Origin: Bugula neritina
Taxonomy: Eukaryota; Bryozoa; Gymnolaemata; Cheilostomatida; Bugulidae
Reading direction: 5' to 3'
Length of the DNA stretch: 64,000 nt
Assembly: GCA_964035545.1 (NCBI GenBank)
Contig: CAXIUT010000097.1
Coordinates: 310,001-374,000 of the forward strand
A program made the position numbers and the translations under genes. The number at the start of each line of letters is the position of its first letter. Within the stretch, counting starts at the first letter, position 1. Of this stretch, positions 33,401-49,038 are shown in pieces. The notes beneath the pieces are model-generated. The model made no database searches, had not been told where the DNA came from, and saw only the letters and a program-made list of their open reading frames with translations.

Positions 33401-36400
33401 CTGTAACATATTGGAATACACTGCAACACATTGAAATATACTGCAAAATACTGAAATACACTGCTACATACTGAAATTTACTGCGACACACTGCAACATA
33501 CTGCAACATACTAAAATGCGCTGTAACATAGTGAAATAGACTGCAACACATTGAAATATACTGCAAAATACTGAAATACACTGCTATATACTGAAATACA
33601 CTGCAACACACTACAACATACTGCAACATGCTAAAATATACTGCAACATACTGAAATACACTGCAAAATACTGAAATACACTGTAACATACTGAAGTATA
33701 CTGCAACATACTGAATCACACTGCTACATACTGAAATATACTGCAAAATACTGAAATACACTGCTATATACTGAAATACACTGCAACACACTACAACATA
33801 CTGCAACATGCTAAAAGCTGCAACATACTGAAATACACTGATACATACTGAAATATACTGCAACACACAGCAACTTACTGCAACATACTAAAATATACTG
33901 CAACATACTGAAATACACTGCAAAATATTCAAATACACTGTAACATACTGAAATATACTGCGACACATTGCAATATACTGTAACATACTGAAATATCCTG
34001 TAGCACACTGAAATACACTGCAACTCACTGAAATATACTGCAACATACTGAAATACACTGTAACATATTGAAATATACTGCAACATACTGAAATACAGTG
34101 CTACATACTGAAATATACTGCAACATACTGCAACATAGTGAAATAAACTGCAACATACTGCAAGATATTGAAATGCACTGTAACATATTGAAATACACTG
34201 CAACACATTGAAATATACTGCAACATACCTAAATATACGGTAATATACCAAAATATACTGTAACACATTGAAAAATACTGCAACATACTGAAATACACTG
34301 AAACACACCGAAAAACACTGAAAATACTGTAACACACTGAAATATACTGCAAAATACTGAAATATACTGCAAAATACTGAAATACACTGCTGCATACTGA
34401 AATATACTGCAACACACCGCAACATTCTGCAACATACTAAAGTATACTGCAACATACTGCAATACACTGCAAAATACTAAAATACACTATAACATACTGA
34501 AATATACTGCAACATACTGAAATATACTGCTACGTACTGAAATATACTGCAACACACTGCAACATACTGCAACATACTAGAATACACTGTAACATAATGA
34601 AATACACTGCAACACATTGAAATATACTGCAAAATACTGAAATACACTGCTATATACTGAAATTTCACTGCAACACACTACAACATACTGCAACATGCTA
34701 AAAGCTGCAACATACTGAAATACACTGCCACATACTGAAATATACTGCAAGACACAGCAACATACTGCAACATACTAAAATATACTGCAACATACTGAAA
34801 TATACTGCATCATACTGAAATATACTGCTACATACTGAAATGTACTGCAACACACTGCAACATACTGCAACATACTAGAATACACTGTAACATAATGAAA
34901 TACACTGCAACACATTGAAATATACTGCAAAATACTGAAATACACTGCTATATACTGAAATATACTGCAACACACTACAACATACTGCAACATGCTAAAA
35001 TCTACTGCAACATACTGAAATACCCTGCAAAATACTGAAATACACTGTAACATACTGAAATACACTGCTACATACTGAAATATACCTCAACACACTGCAA
35101 CATACTGCAACATACTAAAACATACTGCAACATACTGAAATACACTGCAGAATACTGAAATACACTGTAACATACTGAAATATACTGCAAAATACTGAAA
35201 TACACTGCTACATACTGAAATATACTGCAACACACTGCGACTTACTGCAACATACTAAAATAGACTGTAACATATTAAAATACACTGCAACACATTGAAA
35301 TATACCGCAATGTACCGAAATATATGGTAAACTACTGAAATATACTGTCACACATTTAAAAATACCGCAACATACTGAAATATACTGCGACACATCGCAA
35401 TATAATGTAACGTACTGAAATATGCTGTAGCACATTGAAATATACTGCAACTCACTGAAATATACTGCAACATATTGAAATATACTGCAACATACTGAAA
35501 TACAGTGCTACATACTGAAATATACTGCAACATACTGCAACATAGTGAAATTCACTGTAACATACTGAAAGACACTGCAACATACTACAACATATTGAAA
35601 TACACTGCAACACATTGAAATATACTGCAACATACCTAAATATACGGTGATATACCAAAATAAACTGTAACACATTTAAAAATACTGCAACATACTGAAA
35701 TACACTGCAACACTCTGAAATACACTGCAAAATACTGTAACACACTGAAATATACTGCAACACACTGCAACATACTGCAACATACTAGAATACACTGTAA
35801 CATATTGAAATATACTGCAATATACTGAAATACACTGCTATATACCGAAATATACTGCAACACACTACAACATACTGCAACATGCTAAAATATACTGCAT
35901 CATACTGAAATACCCTGCAAAATACTGAAATACACTGTAACATACTGAAGTATACTGCAACATATTGAAATACACTGCTACATACTGAAATTTACTGCGA
36001 CACACTGCAACATACTGCAACATACTAAAATGCACTGTAACATAGTGAAATAGACTGCAACACATTGAAATATACTGCAAAATACTGAAATACACTGCTA
36101 TATACTGAAATTTACTGCAACACACTGCAACATACTGCAACATACTAAAATATACTGCAACATACTGAAATACACTGCAAAATATTCAAATACACTGTAA
36201 CATATTGAAATATACTGCAACATACTGAAATACAGTGCTACATACTGAAATATACTGCAACATACTGCAACATAGTGAAATACACTGCAACATACTGCAA
36301 GATAGTGAAATACACTGTAACATACTGGAGTATACTGCAACATGCTGAAATACACTGCTACATACTGAAATATACTGCAACACACAGCAACATACTGCAA

Positions 36401-39400
36401 CATACTAAAATACACTGTGACATGTTGGAATACACTGCAACACATTGAAATATATTGCAAAAGACTGAAATACACTGCTACATACTGAAATATACTGCGA
36501 CACACTGCAACATACTGCAACATACTAAAATACACTGTAACATATTGAAATAGACTGCAACACAATGAAATATACTGTAAAATACTAAAATACACTGCTA
36601 AATACTGAAATATACTGCAACACACTGCAAGATACTGCAACATACTAAAATATACTGCAAAATACTGAAATACACTGCAGAATACTGAAATACACTGTAA
36701 CATACTGAAATACACTGCAAAATACTGAAATACACTGCTACATACTGAAATATACTGCAACACACTGCGACATACTGCAACATACTAAAATACACTGTAA
36801 CATATTGAAATACACTGCAACACATTGAAATATACTGGAATGTACCGAAATATATGGTAAACTACTGAAATATACTGTCACACATTGAAAAACACTGCAA
36901 CATACTGAAATATACTGCGACACATTGCAATATACTGTAACATACTGAAATATGCTGTAGCACACAGAAATACACTGCAACTCACTGAAATATACTGCAA
37001 CATACTGAAATACACTGTAACATATTGGAATATACTGCAACATACTGAAATACAGTGCTACATACTGAAATATACTGCAACATACTGCAACATAGTGAAA
37101 TAAACTGCAACATACTGCAAGATAGTGAAATACACTGTAACATACTGAAATACACCGCAAAATACTACAACATGTTGAAATGCACTGTAACATATTGAAA
37201 TACACTGCAACACATTGAAATGTACTGCAACATACCTAAATATACGGTAATATACCAAAATATACTGTAACACATTGAAAAATACTGCAACATACTGAAA
37301 TACACTGCAACACACCGAAAAACACTGAAAATACTGTAACACACTGAAATATACTGCAAAATACTGAAATATACTGCAACATACTGAAATATACTGCTAC
37401 ATACTGAAATATACTGCAACACACTGCAACATACTGCAACATACTAGAATACACTGTAACATAATGAAATACACTGCAACACATTGAAATATACTGCAAA
37501 ATACTGAAATACACTGCTATATACTGAAATACACTGCAACACACTACAACATACTGCAACATGCTAAAAGCTGCAACATACTGAAATACACTGCTACATA
37601 CTGAAATATACTGCAACACATTGCAACATACTGCAACATACTAAAGTATACTGCAACATACTGAAATACACTGCAGAATACTGAAATACACTGTAAGATA
37701 CTGAAATATACTGCAAAATACTGAAATACATTGCTACATACAGAAATATACTGCAACACACTGCGACATACTGCAACATACTAAAATACACTGTAACATA
37801 TTGAAATACACTGCAACACATTGAAATATATTGCAATGTACCGAAATATATGGTAAACTACTGAAATATACTGTCACACATTGAAAAATACTGCAACATA
37901 CTGAAATATACTGCGACACATTGCAATATACTGTAACATACTGAAATATCCTGTAGCACACTGAAATACACTGCAACATACTGAAATACACTGTAACATA
38001 TTGAAATATACTGCAACATACTGAAATACAGTGCTACATACTGAAATATACTGCAACATACTGCAACATAGTGAAATTCACTGTAACATACTGAAAAACA
38101 CTGCAACATACTACAACATATTGAAATACACTGCAACACATTGAAATATACTGCAACATACCTAAATATACGGTGATATACCAAAATAAACTGTAACACA
38201 TTTAAAAATACTGCAACATACTGAAATACACTGCAACACTCTGAAATACACTGCAAAATACTGTAACACACTGAAATATACTGCAACACACTGCAACATA
38301 CTGCAACATACTAGAATACACTGTAACATATTGAAATATACTGCAACATACTGAAATACACTGCTATATACTGAAATATACTGCAACACACTACAACATA
38401 CTGCAACATGCTAAAATATACTGCAACATACTGAAATACCCTGCAAAATACTGAAATACACTGTAACATACTGAAGTATACTGCAACATACTGAAATACA
38501 CTGCTACATACTGAAACATACTGCAACACACAGCAACATACTGCAACATACTAAAATACACTGTAACATATTGGAATACACTGCAACACATTGAAATATA
38601 CTGCAAAATACTGAAATACACTGCTACATACTGAAATTTACTGCGACACACTGCAACATACTGCAACATACTAAAATGCGCTGTAACATAGTGAAATAGA
38701 CTGCAACACATTGAATTATACTGCAAAATACTGAAATACACTGCTATATACTGAAATACACTGCAACACACTACAACATACTGCAACATGCTAAAATATA
38801 CTGCAACATACTGAAATACACTGCAAAATACTGAAATACACTGTAACATACTGAAGTATACTGCAACATACTGAATCACACTGCTACATACTGAAATATA
38901 CTGCAAAATACTGAAATACACTGCTATATACTGAAATACACTGCAACACACTACAACATACTGCAACATGCTAAAAGCTGCAACATACTGAAATACACTG
39001 CTACATACTGAAATATACTGAAACACACAGCAACTTACTGCAACATACTAAAATATACAGCAACACACTGAAATACACTGCAAAATATTCAAATACACTG
39101 TAACATACTGAAATATACTGCGACACATTGCAATATACTGTAACATACTGAAATATCCTGTAGCACACTGAAATACACTGCAACTCACTGAAATATACTG
39201 CAACATACTGAAATACACTGTAACATATTGAAATATACTGCAACATACTGAAATACAGTGCTACATACTGAAATATACTGCAACATACTGCAACATAGTG
39301 AAATAAACTGCAACATACTGCAAGATATTGAAATGCACTGTAACATATTGAAATACACTGCAACACATTGAAATATACTGCAACATACCTAAATATACGG

Positions 39401-39756
39401 TAATATACCAAAATATACTGTAACACATTGAAAAATACTGCAACATACTGAAATACATTGCAACACACCGAAAAACACTGAAAATACTGTAAAACACTGA
39501 AATATACTGCAAAATACTGAAATATACTGCAAAATACCGAAATACACAGCTACATACTGAAACATACTGCAACACACCGCAACATACTGCAACATACTAA
39601 AGTATACTGCAACATACTGAAATACACTGCAAAATACTGAAATACACTATAACATACTGAAATATACTGCAACATACTGAAATATACTGCTACATACTGA
39701 AATATACTGCAAAACACTGCAACATACTGCAACATACTAGAATACACTGTAACATA
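30475..39756. repeat. 9282-bp HOR, copy 1
   Basis: Box 1 sites at 30514, 32074, 33000, 34227, 35634, 37234, 38160 and 39387 give spacings 1560, 926, 1227, 1407, 1600, 926, 1227 and 409, which sum to 9282 and repeat exactly in copy 2. Box 2 lies at 31724, 32680, 35314, 36844 and 37840. The unit is itself an imperfect dimer: sub-block a (30475-35594, 5120 bp) and sub-block b (35595-39756, 4162 bp). Sub-block b has 40 bp more near 37000 and lacks about 1 kb at its end. The left junction lies in TGAAATACACTGCAACACAT near 30475. Confidence 0.93.
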
Positions 39757-42700
39757 ATGAAATACACTGCAACACATTGAAATATACTGCAACATACCTA
39801 AATATACGGTGATATACCAAAATAAACTGTAACACATTTAAAAATACTGCAACATACTGAAATACACTGCAACACTCTGAAATACACTGCAAAATACTGT
39901 AACACACTGAAATATACTGCAACACACTGCAACATACTGCAACATACTGGAATACACTGTAACATATTGAAATATACTGCAATATACTGAAATACACTGC
40001 TATATACCGAAATATACTGCAACACACTACAACATACTGCAACATGCTAAAATATACTGCATCATACTGAAATACCCTGCAAAATACTGAAATACACTGT
40101 AACATACTGAAGTATACTGCAACATACTGAAATACACTGCTACATACTGAAATTTACTGCGACACACTGCAACATACTGCAACATACTAAAATGCACTGT
40201 AACATAGTGAAATAGACTGCAACACATTGAAATATACTGCAAAATACTGAAATACACTGCTATATACTGAAATTTACTGCAACAAACTGCAACATACTGC
40301 AACATACTAAAATATACTGCAACATACTGAAATACACTGCAAAATATTCAAATACACTGTAACATATTGAAATATACTGCAACATACTGAAATACAGTGC
40401 TACATACTGAAATATACTGCAACATATTGCAACATAGTGAAATACACTGCAACATACTGCAAGACAGTGAAATACACTGTAACATACTGGAGTATACTGC
40501 AACATGCTGAAATACACTGCTACATACTGAAATATACTGCAACACACAGCAACATACTGCAACATACTAAAATACACTGTGACATGTTGGAATACACTGC
40601 AACACATTGAAATATACTGCAAAAGACTGAAATACACTGCTACATACTGAAATATACTGCGACACACTGCAACATACTGCAACATACTAAAATACACTGT
40701 AACATATTGAAATAGACTGCAACACAATGAAATATACTGTAAAATACTAAAATACACTGCTAAATACTGAAATATACTGCAACACACTGCAAGATACTGC
40801 AACATACTAAAATATACTGCAACATACTGAAATACACTGCAGAATACTGAAATACACTGTAACATACTGAAATACACTGCAAAATACTGAAATACACTGC
40901 TACATACTGAAATATACTGCAACACACTGCGACATACTGCAACATACTAAAATACACTGTAACATATTGAAATACACTGCAACACATTGAAATATACTGC
41001 AATGTACCGAAATATATGGTAAACTACTGAAATATACTGTCACACATTGAAAAACACTGCAACATACTGAAATATACTGCGACACATTGCAATATACTGT
41101 AACATACTGAAATATGCTGTAGCACACTGAAATACACTGCAACTCACTGAAATATACTGCAACACACTGAAATACAGTGCTACATACTGAAATATACTGC
41201 AACATACTGCAACATAGTGAAATAAACTGCAACATACTGCAAGATAGTGAAATACACTGTAACATACTGAAATACACCGCAAAATACTACAACATATTGA
41301 AATGCACTGTAACATATTGAAATACACTGCAACACATTGAAATGTACTGCAACATACCTAAATATACGGTAATATACCAAAATATACTGTAACACATTGA
41401 AAAATACTGCAACATACTGAAATACACTGCAACACACCGAAAAACACTGAAAATACTGTAACACACTGAAATATACTGCAAAATACTGAAATATACTGCA
41501 ACATACTGAAATATACTGCTACATACTGAAATATACTGCAACACACTGCAACATACTGCAACATACTAGAATACACTGTAACATAATGAAATACACTGCA
41601 ACACATTGAAATATACTGCAAAATACTGAAATACACTGCTATATACTGAAATACACTGCAACACACTACAACATACTGCAACATGCTAAAAGCTGCAACA
41701 TACTGAAATACACTGCTACATACTGAAATATACTGCAACACATTGCAACATACTGCAACATACTAAAGTATACTGCAACATACTGAAATACACTGCAGAA
41801 TGCTGAAATACACTGTAAGATACTGAAATATACTGCAAAATACTGAAATACATTGCTACATACTGAAATATACTGCAACACACTGCGACATACTGCAACA
41901 TACTAAAATACACTGTAACATATTGAAATACACTGCAACACATTGAAATATATTGCAATGTACCGAAATATATGGTAAACTACTGAAATATACTGTCACA
42001 CATTGAAAAATACTGCAACATACTGAAATATACTGCGACACATTGCAATATACTGTAACATACTGAAATATCCTGTAGCACACTGAAATACACTGCAACA
42101 TACTGAAATACACTGTAACATATTGAAATATACTGCAACATACTGAAATACAGTGCTACATACTGAAATATACTGCAACATACTGCAACATAGTGAAATT
42201 CACTGTAACATACTGAAAAACACTGCAACATACTACAACATATTGAAATACACTGCAACACATTGAAATATACTGCAACATACCTAAATATACGGTGATA
42301 TACCAAAATAAACTGTAACACATTTAAAAATACTGCAACATACTGAAATACACTGCAACACTCTGAAATACACTGCAAAATACTGTAACACACTGAAATA
42401 TACTGCAACACACTGCAACATACTGCAACATACTAGAATACACTGTAACATATTGAAATATACTGCAACATACTGAAATACACTGCTATATACTGAAATA
42501 TACTGCAACACACTACAACATACTGCAACATGCTAAAATATACTGCAACATACTGAAATACCCTGCAAAATACTGAAATACACTGTAACATACTGAAGTA
42601 TACTGCAACATACTGAAATACACTGCTACATACTGAAACATACTGCAACACACAGCAACATACTGCAACATACTAAAATACACTGTAACATATTGGAATA

Positions 42701-45700
42701 CACTGCAACACATTGAAATATACTGCAAAATACTGAAATACACTGCTACATACTGAAATTTACTGCGACACACTGCAACATACTGCAACATACTAAAATG
42801 CGCTGTAACATAGTGAAATAGACTGCAACACATTGAAATATACTGCAAAATACTGAAATACACTGCTATATACTGAAATACACTGCAACACACTACAACA
42901 TACTGCAACATGCTAAAATATACTGCAACATACTGAAATACACTGCAAAATACTGAAATACACTGTAACATACTGAAGTATACTGCAACATACTGAATCA
43001 CACTGCTACATACTGAAATATACTGCAAAATACTGAAATACACTGCTATATACTGAAATACACTGCAACACACTACAACATACTGCAACATGCTAAAAGC
43101 TGCAACATACTGAAATACACTGATACATACTGAAATATACTGCAACACACAGCAACTTACTGCAACATACTAAAATATACTGCAACATACTGAAATACAC
43201 TGCAAAATATTCAAATACACTGTAACATACTGAAATATACTGCGACACATTGCAATATACTGTAACATACTGAAATATCCTGTAGCACACTGAAATACAC
43301 TGCAACTCACTGAAATATACTGCAACATACTGAAATACACTGTAACATATTGAAATATACTGCAACATACTGAAATACAGTGCTACATACTGAAATATAC
43401 TGCAACATACTGCAACATAGTGAAATAAACTGCAACATACTGCAAGATATTGAAATGCACTGTAACATATTGAAATACACTGCAACACATTGAAATATAC
43501 TGCAACATACCTAAATATACGGTAATATACCAAAATATACTGTAACACATTGAAAAATACTGCAACATACTGAAATACACTGAAACACACCGAAAAACAC
43601 TGAAAATACTGTAACACACTGAAATATACTGCAAAATACTGAAATATACTGCAAAATACTGAAATACACTGCTGCATACTGAAATATACTGCAACACACC
43701 GCAACATTCTGCAACATACTAAAGTATACTGCAACATACTGCAATACACTGCAAAATACTAAAATACACTATAACATACTGAAATATACTGCAACATACT
43801 GAAATATACTGCTACGTACTGAAATATACTGCAACACACTGCAACATACTGCAACATACTAGAATACACTGTAACATAATGAAATACACTGCAACACATT
43901 GAAATATACTGCAAAATACTGAAATACACTGCTATATACTGAAATTTCACTGCAACACACTACAACATACTGCAACATGCTAAAAGCTGCAACATACTGA
44001 AATACACTGCCACATACTGAAATATACTGCAAGACACAGCAACATACTGCAACATACTAAAATATACTGCAACATACTGAAATATACTGCATCATACTGA
44101 AATATACTGCTACATACTGAAATGTACTGCAACACACTGCAACATACTGCAACATACTAGAATACACTGTAACATAATGAAATACACTGCAACACATTGA
44201 AATATACTGCAAAATACTGAAATACACTGCTATATACTGAAATATACTGCAACACACTACAACATACTGCAACATGCTAAAATCTACTGCAACATACTGA
44301 AATACCCTGCAAAATACTGAAATACACTGTAACATACTGAAATACACTGCTACATACTGAAATATACCTCAACACACTGCAACATACTGCAACATACTAA
44401 AACATACTGCAACATACTGAAATACACTGCAGAATACTGAAATACACTGTAACATACTGAAATATACTGCAAAATACTGAAATACACTGCTACATACTGA
44501 AATATACTGCAACACACTGCGACTTACTGCAACATACTAAAATAGACTGTAACATATTAAAATACACTGCAACACATTGAAATATACCGCAATGTACCGA
44601 AATATATGGTAAACTACTGAAATATACTGTCACACATTTAAAAATACCGCAACATACTGAAATATACTGCGACACATCGCAATATAATGTAACGTACTGA
44701 AATATGCTGTAGCACATTGAAATATACTGCAACTCACTGAAATATACTGCAACATATTGAAATATACTGCAACATACTGAAATACAGTGCTACATACTGA
44801 AATATACTGCAACATACTGCAACATAGTGAAATTCACTGTAACATACTGAAAGACACTGCAACATACTACAACATATTGAAATACACTGCAACACATTGA
44901 AATATACTGCAACATACCTAAATATACGGTGATATACCAAAATAAACTGTAACACATTTAAAAATACTGCAACATACTGAAATACACTGCAACACTCTGA
45001 AATACACTGCAAAATACTGTAACACACTGAAATATACTGCAACACACTGCAACATACTGCAACATACTAGAATACACTGTAACATATTGAAATATACTGC
45101 AATATACTGAAATACACTGCTATATACCGAAATATACTGCAACACACTACAACATACTGCAACATGCTAAAATATACTGCATCATACTGAAATACCCTGC
45201 AAAATACTGAAATACACTGTAACATACTGAAGTATACTGCAACATATTGAAATACACTGCTACATACTGAAATTTACTGCGACACACTGCAACATACTGC
45301 AACATACTAAAATGCACTGTAACATAGTGAAATAGACTGCAACACATTGAAATATACTGCAAAATACTGAAATACACTGCTATATACTGAAATTTACTGC
45401 AACACACTGCAACATACTGCAACATACTAAAATATACTGCAACATACTGAAATACACTGCAAAATATTCAAATACACTGTAACATATTGAAATATACTGC
45501 AACATACTGAAATACAGTGCTACATACTGAAATATACTGCAACATACTGCAACATAGTGAAATACACTGCAACATACTGCAAGATAGTGAAATACACTGT
45601 AACATACTGGAGTATACTGCAACATGCTGAAATACACTGCTACATACTGAAATATACTGCAACACACAGCAACATACTGCAACATACTAAAATACACTGT

Positions 45701-48700
45701 GACATGTTGGAATACACTGCAACACATTGAAATATATTGCAAAAGACTGAAATACACTGCTACATACTGAAATATACTGCGACACACTGCAACATACTGC
45801 AACATACTAAAATACACTGTAACATATTGAAATAGACTGCAACACAATGAAATATACTGTAAAATACTAAAATACACTGCTAAATACTGAAATATACTGC
45901 AACACACTGCAAGATACTGCAACATACTAAAATATACTGCAAAATACTGAAATACACTGCAGAATACTGAAATACACTGTAACATACTGAAATACACTGC
46001 AAAATACTGAAATACACTGCTACATACTGAAATATACTGCAACACACTGCGACATACTGCAACATACTAAAATACACTGTAACATATTGAAATACACTGC
46101 AACACATTGAAATATACTGGAATGTACCGAAATATATGGTAAACTACTGAAATATACTGTCACACATTGAAAAACACTGCAACATACTGAAATATACTGC
46201 GACACATTGCAATATACTGTAACATACTGAAATATGCTGTAGCACACAGAAATACACTGCAACTCACTGAAATATACTGCAACATACTGAAATACACTGT
46301 AACATATTGGAATATACTGCAACATACTGAAATACAGTGCTACATACTGAAATATACTGCAACATACTGCAACATAGTGAAATAAACTGCAACATACTGC
46401 AAGATAGTGAAATACACTGTAACATACTGAAATACACCGCAAAATACTACAACATGTTGAAATGCACTGTAACATATTGAAATACACTGCAACACATTGA
46501 AATGTACTGCAACATACCTAAATATACGGTAATATACCAAAATATACTGTAACACATTGAAAAATACTGCAACATACTGAAATACACTGCAACACACCGA
46601 AAAACACTGAAAATACTGTAACACACTGAAATATACTGCAAAATACTGAAATATACTGCAACATACTGAAATATACTGCTACATACTGAAATATACTGCA
46701 ACACACTGCAACATACTGCAACATACTAGAATACACTGTAACATAATGAAATACACTGCAACACATTGAAATATACTGCAAAATACTGAAATACACTGCT
46801 ATATACTGAAATACACTGCAACACACTACAACATACTGCAACATGCTAAAAGCTGCAACATACTGAAATACACTGCTACATACTGAAATATACTGCAACA
46901 CATTGCAACATACTGCAACATACTAAAGTATACTGCAACATACTGAAATACACTGCAGAATACTGAAATACACTGTAAGATACTGAAATATACTGCAAAA
47001 TACTGAAATACATTGCTACATACAGAAATATACTGCAACACACTGCGACATACTGCAACATACTAAAATACACTGTAACATATTGAAATACACTGCAACA
47101 CATTGAAATATATTGCAATGTACCGAAATATATGGTAAACTACTGAAATATACTGTCACACATTGAAAAATACTGCAACATACTGAAATATACTGCGACA
47201 CATTGCAATATACTGTAACATACTGAAATATCCTGTAGCACACTGAAATACACTGCAACATACTGAAATACACTGTAACATATTGAAATATACTGCAACA
47301 TACTGAAATACAGTGCTACATACTGAAATATACTGCAACATACTGCAACATAGTGAAATTCACTGTAACATACTGAAAAACACTGCAACATACTACAACA
47401 TATTGAAATACACTGCAACACATTGAAATATACTGCAACATACCTAAATATACGGTGATATACCAAAATAAACTGTAACACATTTAAAAATACTGCAACA
47501 TACTGAAATACACTGCAACACTCTGAAATACACTGCAAAATACTGTAACACACTGAAATATACTGCAACACACTGCAACATACTGCAACATACTAGAATA
47601 CACTGTAACATATTGAAATATACTGCAACATACTGAAATACACTGCTATATACTGAAATATACTGCAACACACTACAACATACTGCAACATGCTAAAATA
47701 TACTGCAACATACTGAAATACCCTGCAAAATACTGAAATACACTGTAACATACTGAAGTATACTGCAACATACTGAAATACACTGCTACATACTGAAACA
47801 TACTGCAACACACAGCAACATACTGCAACATACTAAAATACACTGTAACATATTGGAATACACTGCAACACATTGAAATATACTGCAAAATACTGAAATA
47901 CACTGCTACATACTGAAATTTACTGCGACACACTGCAACATACTGCAACATACTAAAATGCGCTGTAACATAGTGAAATAGACTGCAACACATTGAATTA
48001 TACTGCAAAATACTGAAATACACTGCTATATACTGAAATACACTGCAACACACTACAACATACTGCAACATGCTAAAATATACTGCAACATACTGAAATA
48101 CACTGCAAAATACTGAAATACACTGTAACATACTGAAGTATACTGCAACATACTGAATCACACTGCTACATACTGAAATATACTGCAAAATACTGAAATA
48201 CACTGCTATATACTGAAATACACTGCAACACACTACAACATACTGCAACATGCTAAAAGCTGCAACATACTGAAATACACTGCTACATACTGAAATATAC
48301 TGAAACACACAGCAACTTACTGCAACATACTAAAATATACAGCAACACACTGAAATACACTGCAAAATATTCAAATACACTGTAACATACTGAAATATAC
48401 TGCGACACATTGCAATATACTGTAACATACTGAAATATCCTGTAGCACACTGAAATACACTGCAACTCACTGAAATATACTGCAACATACTGAAATACAC
48501 TGTAACATATTGAAATATACTGCAACATACTGAAATACAGTGCTACATACTGAAATATACTGCAACATACTGCAACATAGTGAAATAAACTGCAACATAC
48601 TGCAAGATATTGAAATGCACTGTAACATATTGAAATACACTGCAACACATTGAAATATACTGCAACATACCTAAATATACGGTAATATACCAAAATATAC

Positions 48701-49038
48701 TGTAACACATTGAAAAATACTGCAACATACTGAAATACATTGCAACACACCGAAAAACACTGAAAATACTGTAAAACACTGAAATATACTGCAAAATACT
48801 GAAATATACTGCAAAATACCGAAATACACAGCTACATACTGAAACATACTGCAACACACCGCAACATACTGCAACATACTAAAGTATACTGCAACATACT
48901 GAAATACACTGCAAAATACTGAAATACACTATAACATACTGAAATATACTGCAACATACTGAAATATACTGCTACATACTGAAATATACTGCAAAACACT
49001 GCAACATACTGCAACATACTAGAATACACTGTAACATA
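39757..49038. repeat. 9282-bp HOR, copy 2
   Basis: Every box of copy 1 recurs exactly 9282 bp later (box 1 at 39796, 41356, 42282, 43509, 44916, 46516, 47442, 48669; box 2 at 41006, 41962, 44596, 46126, 47122). By eye the copies differ at a handful of bases in the first 3 kb, and I found no difference between about 33.4-39.75 kb and the matching 42.7-49.0 kb. Confidence 0.94.
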
